From an uncultured Caulobacteraceae bacterium (GTDB taxonomy: Bacteria > Pseudomonadota > Alphaproteobacteria > Caulobacterales > TH1-2), in NCBI GenBank assembly GCA_937967425.1, contig CALBST010000204.1, positions 1 through 11,369 on the forward strand: a stretch of 11,369 nt of DNA, read 5' to 3'. A program made the translations under genes and the position numbers. A model generated the notes under the pieces. The model searched no databases. It saw only the letters and a program-made list of their open reading frames with translations, and was not told the DNA's origin. How positions within the stretch are numbered: the stretch's first letter is position 1; the number at the start of each line of letters is the position of its first letter. Of the stretch, positions 1-5,372 are shown one piece after another.

Positions 1-63
1 TGCACCCGTTTGCCGCGCGGCAGCCGGGGTGACGGCGCGCGCCGAAGCACTTAGATAGGCCCC
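1..63. other. Leader upstream of gatB, no gene seen
   Basis: This short stretch holds no convincing coding sequence. It contains two perfect 12-base GC-only palindromes, at 11-22 (TGCCGCGCGGCA) and 33-44 (CGGCGCGCGCCG). Either could form a small hairpin after an upstream gene, but palindromes of C and G arise easily in DNA this GC-rich. No strong Shine-Dalgarno sequence precedes the gatB ATG; the nearest purine stretch is TAGATAGG just before it. In many alphaproteobacteria gatA or gatC lies just upstream, but that cannot be seen here. Confidence 0.4.
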
Positions 64-1548
64 ATGACTGAACTCGACGTCCGCTCCGCCCGCCCTGACC
101 AGCTCGTTTCTGGCGACAAGGGCCAATGGGAAATCATTGTCGGCCTCGAAGTCCACGCCCAGGTGACGTCGAACGCGAAGCTCTTCTCGGGCGCCAGCGC
201 TGCCTATGGCGGCGAACCGAACGCACACGTCTCGCTGGTCGATGCGGCGATGCCTGGCATGCTGCCGGTCATCAACAAGTTCTGCGTCGAGCAGGCGATC
301 CGCACCGGGCTTGGCCTCAACGCGCAGATCAACACGTGGAGCCGGTTCGACCGGAAGAATTATTTCTACCCGGACCTGCCGCAGGGCTATCAGATCTCGC
401 AATACAAGGACCCGATCGTCGGCGAGGGCGAGATCGAGGTGGAGCCGGACGGCGAAGAGCCGGTCACGATCCGTATCGAGCGCCTGCACCTTGAGCAGGA
501 CGCCGGAAAGTCGATCCACGATCTGTCGCCAACGGAAACCTACGTCGACCTGAATCGGGCAGGCGTGGCGCTGATGGAAATCGTCTCGCGTCCGGACATG
601 CGCTCCTCGAAAGAGGCGGCGGCCTATTTCAACAAGCTACGCTCGATCTTGCGCGCGCTCGGCACCTGCGACGGCAACATGGAAGAAGGCTCCATGCGCG
701 CAGACGTGAACGTCTCCGTCCGCAAAGCCGGCACCAAGGAATGGGGCACGCGCTGCGAGATCAAGAACGTCAACTCGACCCGCTTCATGCAGCAAGCAAT
801 CGAGTACGAGGCGCGCCGCCAAATCGAGATCATCGAAAGCGGCGGCACGATCGATCAAGAAACGCGTCTGTTCGATCCGGACAAAGGCGAAACGCGCACC
901 ATGCGCTCGAAGGAAGACGCCCACGATTATCGCTACTTCCCAGATCCGGACTTGCTGCCGCTGGTGATCGAGCAAAGTTGGATCGATCAAATCAAAGCCT
1001 CGCTGCCGGAATTGCCGGACGCGAAGAAGAAGCGCTTCGTCAGCGAGTATGGCCTCACGCCGTACGATGCGGGCGTGCTCGCCGCTGACGCTGATGCCGC
1101 CGCCTATTTCGAAACCGTCGCCAAGGGCCGTGATGGCAAGCTCGCCGCCAACTGGGTGACGCAAGAACTCTTCGGCGCGCTGAACAAGCGTGGACTTGAG
1201 CTTGCAGAGTCTCCGGTGAAGCCGGAGCAACTCGGCGCGCTGCTCGACCTGATGAAGGATGGCGCCATCAACGGCAAGATCGCCAAGGACGTCTTCGCCA
1301 AGATGCTCGAAACCGGCGATGCGCCTGGCGCCATCGTCGAACGCGAAGGCCTGCGCCAAGTCACCGATACCGGGGCCATCGAGAAAGCCATCGACGAATT
1401 GATGGCCGCCAACGCCGACAAAGTCGCCGACGTGAAAAAGAACCCGAAGGCCTTCGGCTGGTGGGTCGGGCAGACGATGAAGGCGACCGGCGGCAAAGCG
1501 AACCCTGCCGTCGTGAACGAGATCCTGAAGAAGAAGCTCGGTGTCTGA
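64..1548 (+). CDS. gatB: Asp/Glu-tRNA(Asn/Gln) amidotransferase subunit B
   Basis: This 494-residue protein is subunit B of the cytoplasmic GatCAB complex. The complex converts Glu-tRNA(Gln), and often Asp-tRNA(Asn), into the correctly amidated tRNA; subunit B phosphorylates the mischarged amino acid and receives ammonia from GatA. Family signatures run in order: [10 protein letters not shown] near residue 25, [19 protein letters not shown] around 95-113, HLEQDAGKS around 142, the [18 protein letters not shown] signature around 161-178, [18 protein letters not shown] around 203-220, and CEIKNVNS around 231. The last ~150 residues form the tRNA-binding tail domain, ending in [17 protein letters not shown] and a basic C-terminus. 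The length is normal and the gene is intact. The ATG at 64 is chosen because the conserved N-terminus begins about 20 residues later. The ribosome binding site is weak. Identity is very secure. Confidence 0.98.
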   Translation: MTELDVRSARPDQLVSGDKGQWEIIVGLEVHAQVTSNAKLFSGASAAYGGEPNAHVSLVDAAMPGMLPVINKFCVEQAIRTGLGLNAQINTWSRFDRKNYFYPDLPQGYQISQYKDPIVGEGEIEVEPDGEEPVTIRIERLHLEQDAGKSIHDLSPTETYVDLNRAGVALMEIVSRPDMRSSKEAAAYFNKLRSILRALGTCDGNMEEGSMRADVNVSVRKAGTKEWGTRCEIKNVNSTRFMQQAIEYEARRQIEIIESGGTIDQETRLFDPDKGETRTMRSKEDAHDYRYFPDPDLLPLVIEQSWIDQIKASLPELPDAKKKRFVSEYGLTPYDAGVLAADADAAAYFETVAKGRDGKLAANWVTQELFGALNKRGLELAESPVKPEQLGALLDLMKDGAINGKIAKDVFAKMLETGDAPGAIVEREGLRQVTDTGAIEKAIDELMAANADKVADVKKNPKAFGWWVGQTMKATGGKANPAVVNEILKKKLGV

Positions 1549-1626
1549 AGGCGCCTCGGACCGCGCGTAAACGCATCCGGCCGGCCTGAAGGCCCGCGAT
1601 CCAAGTGGCTGAGCTGTGAAGCGCGC

Positions 1627-1812
1627 TTAACGCGCCCGCGCCGTCAGCGGCGTATAACGCGCGACATGGCCGGCGGCGCCGACCAGATCATTCGCGCCAA
1701 TCTCGTTGCGCAGATGCGTTTCGAAGGAATGCGCCTGGAACGCCGCGATGCGATCGCCGCCAGGCGTGAACGCCTGCATCATCACCGCGAACCAGATGTA
1801 CATCAGCATCAT
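1627..1812 (-). CDS. Possible small hypothetical protein, 61 residues
   Basis: I do not recognise this protein. It would start with two adjacent ATG codons and a short hydrophobic segment (MMLMYIWFAVMMQAF), then continue as a mixed-charge region ending in TARAR. The hydrophobic start could be a membrane anchor or signal segment. The sequence upstream of the ATG is G-rich (GCGGGGGCG in the coding sense) but has no clean Shine-Dalgarno. The frame fills most of the gap between gatB and the RcnB-like gene. The opposite strand also has an open frame here (1666-1869), whose His/Arg-rich product looks less natural. A small GCGCG/CGCGC hairpin (1621-1635) sits on the stop codon. A non-coding spacer is a real alternative. 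Confidence 0.35.
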   Translation of the reverse strand: MMLMYIWFAVMMQAFTPGGDRIAAFQAHSFETHLRNEIGANDLVGAAGHVARYTPLTARAR

Positions 1813-1875
1813 CGACGCCCCCGCAAACGAAGCGTGAAGGCTGGTTCAATTCGGTTGCGCGTTTCTTAACGCGTT

Positions 1876-1908
1876 GCGCCCCGGAGGCGGGGAGGATCTC
1901 CGGGGCGC
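1876..1908 (-). terminator. Strong hairpin after the RcnB-like gene
   Basis: A perfect 11-base inverted repeat, GCGCCCCGGAG at 1876-1886 and CTCCGGGGCGC at 1898-1908, encloses an 11-base loop. It begins 30 bases beyond the stop codon of the minus-strand RcnB-like gene, where a terminator is expected. No uridine run follows on either strand, so it would be an atypical terminator or an mRNA 3'-end stabiliser. Because the stem is perfect it would form equally well in a plus-strand transcript. Confidence 0.6.
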
Positions 1909-1938
1909 GAGTGCGGGCATTCAGCCGATCAAGGAGGG

Positions 1939-2418
1939 TTATTGACTGGCGATGATGCCCAAGATCACGCCGGTCGCGATACCGACAAGCAGCAGGTCGC
2001 CGCGGTCGTCACGAACGTAGTGGTAGCCACGCGGCGGACGGCGATAGCCGTAGCGGTCGTAGTCGCGGACCACGACATAACGGTCGCGATAGTAGCGCGG
2101 CAGGCGGTCGCCACGGCGCCAATGGCGATAGCCGTAATGCACGCCGCTATAGTGAGCGGGCGGCGGTCCGTAGTACCAGCGGCCGTTGTAATTGTAGCCG
2201 TTATAGCGGCGATCGTCCCAGCGGTCGCGGCGGTCATCGCGGCGGTCGCGACGATAATCGCGCCGGTCGTCACGGCGGTCACGACGATAATCGCGGTGAT
2301 CGCGGTCGCGGTCCCAGTTGCGATCGCCACGATGTTGAGCTGCGGCCTGTGTCGGCATCGCCATCGGCGCTGCAAATGTCACGGCCGCCAGCAAAGCCGT
2401 AGCAAAGCGGTTCTTCAT
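1939..2418 (-). CDS. RcnB-family secreted protein, Arg/Asp/Tyr-rich
   Basis: The product is 159 residues. Residues 1-27 form a signal peptide with probable cleavage at AAA|Q, so the protein should be periplasmic. Residues 30-71 are an extreme Arg/Asp/Tyr tract built on an 11-residue tandem repeat (RDYRRDRRDDR). The C-terminal half matches the RcnB family: HWRRGDRLPRYYRDRYVVV, then DYDRYGYRRPPRGYHYVR, then a hydrophobic end (LLLVGIATGVILGII). E. coli RcnB affects nickel and cobalt homeostasis, but many alphaproteobacterial members have no known role, so metal handling is only a family-level guess. The frame stays open upstream to 2964. The ATG at 2418 is chosen because it begins the signal peptide and has a good Shine-Dalgarno (AAGGAG, 8 bases away). 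The gene stands alone and diverges from the glutathione transferase gene. Confidence 0.85.
   Translation of the reverse strand: MKNRFATALLAAVTFAAPMAMPTQAAAQHRGDRNWDRDRDHRDYRRDRRDDRRDYRRDRRDDRRDRWDDRRYNGYNYNGRWYYGPPPAHYSGVHYGYRHWRRGDRLPRYYRDRYVVVRDYDRYGYRRPPRGYHYVRDDRGDLLLVGIATGVILGIIASQ
2230..2295 (-). repeat. 33-bp tandem repeat inside the RcnB-like gene
   Basis: Two adjacent 33-base units, 2263-2295 and 2230-2262, match at 29 of 33 positions by direct comparison. They encode two identical copies of the 11-residue unit RDYRRDRRDDR (residues 42-52 and 53-63). A degenerate third copy (residues 64-71, RDRWDDRR) follows. The unit length is a multiple of three, so copy number could change without a frameshift. 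All four differences between the units are synonymous, since the protein units are identical; this suggests selection on the protein or a fairly recent duplication. Confidence 0.85.
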
Positions 2419-2500
2419 CACGAGGTCTCCTTCCTGCTTCCCTTGAACGAGCCCGTCCAAAAGAAGGTCCCTCTTCACTCTGAAGTGTGTCGAGGCGTGA

Positions 2501-2517
2501 CTGAATCCCACCTGAAT
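2501..2517. promoter_or_regulatory. Direct CTGAAT repeat upstream of the RcnB-like gene
   Basis: The hexamer CTGAAT occurs at 2501-2506 and again at 2512-2517, exactly 11 bases apart, that is, on the same face of the helix. It lies 83-99 bases upstream of the RcnB-like start codon. OmpR/PhoB-type response regulators typically bind direct half-sites spaced 10-11 bases apart, so this could be such a site. Two six-base matches are weak evidence and no promoter hexamers could be placed confidently beside them. Confidence 0.25.
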
Positions 2518-2602
2518 GAACGTGGAACTCCGGAGGCTAGTGGTATGAAAGCGCGGCAATGTCAGGCCGGCGCCCGCGATTCCGGGCCTCGGTTTAGCGG
2601 CG

Positions 2603-2631
2603 CTCACACCCGTGTGAGACAATGTTTGTCT
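2603..2631. promoter_or_regulatory. Two abutting palindromes, candidate operator for the GST gene
   Basis: The first palindrome, 2603-2618, has 7-base arms CTCACAC and GTGTGAG around CC. The second, 2617-2631, has 6-base arms AGACAA and TTGTCT around TGT and shares two bases with the first. Both lie 74-102 bases upstream of the glutathione transferase start, in the divergent gap shared with the RcnB-like gene. Dyads of this size suit dimeric regulators such as TetR-, MarR- or LysR-type proteins. No such regulator gene is present in the window, so the protein that would bind is unknown. Confidence 0.4.
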
Positions 2632-2704
2632 TTGCTTGCCGCAGCGGAGGCTAGCGTCGCCGGAGCTTCGGCCCCATGTTTCCTTCGCGCTTGGGAGCAG
2701 GCTG

Positions 2705-3460
2705 ATGACACAACCGATTGAGCTGTACTTTTGGCCAACGCCGAACGGCCTGAAGATTTCGATCGCCTTGGAAGAAATGGAACTGCCGTACGTCGTCAAG
2801 CCGGTGGCGATCGGCAAGGGCGAACAGTTCAAGCCTGAGTTCATGGCGATATCGCCCAACAATCGTATGCCGGCGATCGTCGATCCCGACGGGCCGGGCG
2901 GGGCGCCCATTTCGGTGTTCGAGTCCGGCGCCATTCTCCAGTATCTCGGCCGCAAGACTGGCAAGCTCTATCCGCGCGATGAACGCGGCCGCGTCGAAGT
3001 TGATGAATGGCTGTTCTGGCAGATGGCGGGCGTCGGGCCGATGTTTGGGCAAGCCAGCCACTTTAAGAATTACGCGCCCAATCTCGTCGATGATCCCGAG
3101 AAGATTGCCTACGGCGTGGCGCGCTATAACAACGAGGTCAACCGGCTGCTGGGCGTCCTCGATCGCAGGCTTGATGGCCGTGATTTCGTCGCGGGCGAGT
3201 ATTCGATCGCCGACATCGCTTCTTACCCATGGGTGAAGATCGCCGGCGTGTTCGATCAAGACATGGGCAACTTCCCGCGCGTGCAGGCGTGGCTCGATCG
3301 CATAGCGGCGCGGCCGGCTGTTCAGCGTGGCGTGGCGGTTGGAAAAGAACTTCGCAAGCCGCCGCCGGCGCCGGGTAGTGATGAACAGAAGGAAGCCGCC
3401 AAGGCGCTCTTCGGTCAGACCGCGGCGTCAATAGCAGCGGCGATCAATAGTAAGACTTGA
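2705..3460 (+). CDS. YfcG-like (nu class) glutathione S-transferase
   Basis: This 251-residue cytoplasmic protein closely follows E. coli YfcG, a nu-class enzyme that acts as a glutathione-dependent disulfide-bond reductase. The thioredoxin-fold N-domain (about 5-87) starts LYFWPTPNG, with Thr12 and Asn14 in the place of the YfcG residues that contact glutathione. It continues with the cis-proline (Met55-Pro56) and the FESGAILQYL motif (Glu73, Ser74) that binds the glutathione gamma-glutamyl group. The helical C-domain (about 95-212) contains WLFWQMAGVGPMFGQ and YSIADIASYPWV, also typical of YfcG. A Pro- and Ala-rich tail makes it roughly 35 residues longer than YfcG. The frame is open upstream to 2636, but ATG 2705 aligns with the family start and has GGGAGC just before it. 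It appears to be a single-gene unit, perhaps under the upstream palindromes. Confidence 0.93.
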   Translation: MTQPIELYFWPTPNGLKISIALEEMELPYVVKPVAIGKGEQFKPEFMAISPNNRMPAIVDPDGPGGAPISVFESGAILQYLGRKTGKLYPRDERGRVEVDEWLFWQMAGVGPMFGQASHFKNYAPNLVDDPEKIAYGVARYNNEVNRLLGVLDRRLDGRDFVAGEYSIADIASYPWVKIAGVFDQDMGNFPRVQAWLDRIAARPAVQRGVAVGKELRKPPPAPGSDEQKEAAKALFGQTAASIAAAINSKT

Positions 3461-3637
3461 GCAACCACGAACGCGGCTAACGCGCATAAATCTCAATAGA
3501 GCCAACGCCGCTTAAGCTTATCGCAAGTTATGCACGTTATTCGTCCACCTCTGGCGGCGCGAAAAATGCACGCCATTGGGGTGGAACGTACATGGCTAAA
3601 GCCAGGCGTTCCTGAGTGGTACAAGGGAGCAGCCAAA

Positions 3638-3907
3638 ATGGCGTTCACGGATTCTGAGATCGCGGAAGTGCACGAAGCTGTGCGCCGCCAAGGCGATTGC
3701 GACAATCTCTACAAGCTGGGCCTAATCTATTCGACCGGTCAGGACGTGGATCTGGTGCAAGCGCACATGTGGTTCAACCTCGCCGCCGCGCGCGGTTCGG
3801 AAGCGGCGAAGGAATGCCGCCGCGAACTGAGCGACATGATGTCGAAGGACCTGATCGCTGAAGCGCAAAAGCGCGCGCGCGAATGGCTTTCGGTTAAGCA
3901 CCATTAA
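3638..3907 (+). CDS. Small Sel1-repeat (TPR-like) protein
   Basis: The product is 89 residues with no signal peptide or membrane segment, so it is probably cytoplasmic. Residues about 21-56 (NLYKLGLIYSTG, then DLVQAHMWFNLAAARGSE) form one clear Sel1 repeat, a helical hairpin used for protein-protein contact. The next helix pair (ECRRELSDMMSKDLIAEAQ, then KRAREWL) resembles the end of a Sel1 array. The binding partner cannot be inferred. The frame extends upstream to 3530, but ATG 3638 is preferred because AAGGGAG lies 8 bases before it and the upstream residues do not look like part of the domain. It faces the ExbD-like gene across a hairpin. Small stand-alone proteins of this kind occur widely in alphaproteobacteria. 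Confidence 0.82.
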   Translation: MAFTDSEIAEVHEAVRRQGDCDNLYKLGLIYSTGQDVDLVQAHMWFNLAAARGSEAAKECRRELSDMMSKDLIAEAQKRAREWLSVKHH

Positions 3908-3925
3908 TCCATTCTAGCGATTGCG

Positions 3926-3963
3926 GATCGGCCGCTCGCGCCCGTTCGCGAGCGCAGCCGATC
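3926..3963. terminator. Hairpin between convergent genes, probable two-way terminator
   Basis: Arms at 3926-3940 and 3947-3963 pair as 7 bp plus 1 bp plus 7 bp around a six-base loop (CCCGTT), with a two-base bulge (CA, 3955-3956). The structure lies in the 78-base gap between the Sel1-repeat gene (ending 3907) and the ExbD-like gene (ending 3986 on the other strand), where a shared terminator is expected. There is no clear uridine run on either side, which is common in GC-rich alphaproteobacteria. Confidence 0.6.
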
Positions 3964-3985
3964 GTCGATTGATGGGCGGAAGCGC

Positions 3986-4447
3986 CTACTCGTCGGCGCG
4001 CTGCGCCGCGATGGCGACCTTCTCGAAGCCCGCCTCCTGAAGCGTGTCCGTGACCGAAACGACGTTCTGATAAGCGACGTCAAGATCGGCCTGAATGAAC
4101 ACGCGGCCCTCGCTCAACACATCCTCCCGGATCAGTTCGGGGTTCGACGCCATGATGTGCTCGAACGTGCGGGCGCCGACCTCACTAAGAGTGGTCTCGG
4201 CGCCGCTGACGAACAGGCGATAGCCCGCTGGGTCCTCGCGTAATTCGACAATCGTCGGCGGCAAGAACGCCGCGATACTTGGCCCCGGGCGCGGCAAGTC
4301 GAGTCGCAAATCCACGGTCGGTTTGGGCGCGGTGACCATGAAGATGATGAGCAGGACGAGCAGAACGTCGATGAATGGAATGACGTTGGGCTCGGCGCTT
4401 GGAGGCATGCGCCTGCGAGTGCGTGCGGCTACTGCGGATGCGGCCAT
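3986..4447 (-). CDS. ExbD/TolR-type inner-membrane energy-coupling protein
   Basis: This 153-residue protein has the ExbD/TolR layout: a short basic cytoplasmic N-terminus, one membrane helix (about 22-40), then a periplasmic domain. The signature NVIPFIDVLLVLLIIFMV is complete, with the membrane aspartate (Asp27) equivalent to the proton-carrying Asp25 of E. coli ExbD. Such proteins work with an ExbB/TolQ proton channel and usually a TonB/TolA protein to drive outer-membrane processes. None of those partners is encoded in the window, so this subunit is an orphan here. It lies 92 bases behind the OPX gene on the same strand and may share its transcript. ATG 4447 is chosen over more distant starts because GGGAGG lies 5 bases upstream and the conserved region begins shortly after. 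The family assignment is secure; the role is not. Confidence 0.9.
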   Translation of the reverse strand: MAASAVAARTRRRMPPSAEPNVIPFIDVLLVLLIIFMVTAPKPTVDLRLDLPRPGPSIAAFLPPTIVELREDPAGYRLFVSGAETTLSEVGARTFEHIMASNPELIREDVLSEGRVFIQADLDVAYQNVVSVTDTLQEAGFEKVAIAAQRADE

Positions 4448-4539
4448 CGAACCCTCCCGAGTTGGCTCGATCAGGATGCGCACGCGCAGGCGGCGCGCGC
4501 CAATCACGCACGCGCGAGACCGTTCACAACGTTGAGAGC

Positions 4540-5241
4540 TTAGTTATTCCGGTCGCCGCGCAGGTCGTAATAGAAGCTGAACTGCACCGGCAGCGCGTCA
4601 CGCACATATTGCTGCATGAACAAGTTCACCTGGCTGATGCGTGAGCGCGGCACATAGACGACATCGTAGCGCTGCAGCGCTTGCGCGCCTGGCAAACCAT
4701 CGCGCACCGCACGCATGGAAAGGTCGACTTCGGTGACGGCGGTCGCGCCGCTCGCGCGCGAGAGGATCAACACGTCGCGGCGGTGCGCGCTTGGAAGAAA
4801 GCCGCCCGCCAACGCCACAGCTTGGAATGCGTCCATGTTTGCCGGCATCTCGTAGATGCCCGGGCGCGCGACTTCGCCGCCGACAAAAACCTGCCGCGAG
4901 CCATAGCTGCGCGGCGTCACCGTGAGTTCGGGCATGCGCAGGTGCGCAGCGTATGCGGAGACGAGGACGTCGCGCAGTTCGTCTTGCGTGAGGTCCGCAG
5001 CGCGGACCGCGCCGATCAAGGGCAGCGCCAAGCGGCCGTCGGGGCCAATCGTTGCGGTTCTGGAAAGTTCCGGCGCCGAATAAACCGTGATCTCGACCTC
5101 GTCGCCAGGAAACAGCCGATAGACGGGTGTTTGATCGGAATAGACGACCCCGGAAGCGGCGGTTTCGTCCGTCGGGTTGCTTTGCGCAACCGCTGCGGGT
5201 GCGGCGAACAACAAGGCTAGGCAGGCAAGCGCGACGCGCAT
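4540..5241 (-). CDS. Outer-membrane polysaccharide export (OPX, Wza/HfsD-like) protein
   Basis: The product is 233 residues. Residues 1-19 form a signal peptide (cleavage at AVA|Q); the only nearby cysteine, Cys7, is inside the hydrophobic core, so there is no usable lipobox. A Poly_export domain (about 40-115; YRLFPGDEVEITVYSAPEL, then IGPDGRLALPLIG) is followed by one SLBB domain (about 116-190; VFVGGEVARPGIYEMP, then AGGF). The C-terminus carries the NLFMQQYVRDALP segment. At well below Wza length (about 380 residues) this is a short OPX form, as expected for HfsD-like proteins, and it would form the exit route for a capsule-like or holdfast-like polymer. ATG 5241 has GGAG 9 bases upstream; in-frame TTG codons lie directly before it. 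The gene diverges from the Wzz gene, its likely partner. Confidence 0.92.
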   Translation of the reverse strand: MRVALACLALLFAAPAAVAQSNPTDETAASGVVYSDQTPVYRLFPGDEVEITVYSAPELSRTATIGPDGRLALPLIGAVRAADLTQDELRDVLVSAYAAHLRMPELTVTPRSYGSRQVFVGGEVARPGIYEMPANMDAFQAVALAGGFLPSAHRRDVLILSRASGATAVTEVDLSMRAVRDGLPGAQALQRYDVVYVPRSRISQVNLFMQQYVRDALPVQFSFYYDLRGDRNN

Positions 5242-5301
5242 CAACAAAAACTCCAACCCTTTGTTAGCGCGCTCGCGGTTAACGAGGCGTCGGCGGGAGA
5301 T

Positions 5302-5349
5302 TGCCTGCACTTGGTAAACGATCATTCACCAAGTGCGGGCAGGATCGTT
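5302..5349. promoter_or_regulatory. Overlapping inverted repeats between OPX and Wzz genes
   Basis: The 131-base divergent gap contains a 14-base inverted repeat at 5302-5315 and 5328-5341. It is perfect except for one pair, which would be a G-U wobble in plus-strand RNA. The 12-base loop contains AACGATC (5317-5323), which is the exact complement of GATCGTT at 5343-5349, just past the right arm. The two repeats therefore interlock. The large one is 24-63 bases before the Wzz start and 61-100 bases before the OPX start, so one bound regulator could control both genes. No promoter hexamers could be placed with confidence. Confidence 0.5.
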
Positions 5350-5372
5350 GCGCCCACGGATGAGGAGCGGCG

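Noticed and set aside
637..1359. Long open frame (240 residues) on the minus strand inside gatB
   Set aside because: It is antisense to a clear gatB gene, has no family motif, and long antisense frames are expected in GC-rich codon usage.
1842..1857. GGTTCAATTC resembling a tRNA T-loop
   Set aside because: The flanking bases do not form a T-stem and no acceptor or anticodon arm can be built around it.
1942..2721. Plus-strand open frame of 259 residues opposite the RcnB-like gene
   Set aside because: Its product is low-complexity Ala/Val/Ile created by the antisense of Arg/Asp/Tyr codons. The minus strand has a signal peptide, a good ribosome binding site and a family match.
2419..2964. N-terminal extension of the RcnB-like gene to 2964
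   Set aside because: It would place 182 unrelated residues before a normal signal peptide and run through the promoter gap into the glutathione transferase gene.
3593..3604. TGGCTAAAGCCA dyad upstream of the Sel1-repeat gene
   Set aside because: Five-base arms are too short to separate from chance in this sequence, and nothing around it supports a function.
3583..3610. GGAAC followed by CGTT as a general stress (EcfG-type) promoter before the Sel1-repeat gene
   Set aside because: The spacing is 19 bases, longer than the usual 16-17, so the match is probably chance.
5275..5284. GTTAAC near the OPX start as a CtrA binding half-site
   Set aside because: The second TTAA half-site at the required spacing is absent, so the match is a single common hexamer.
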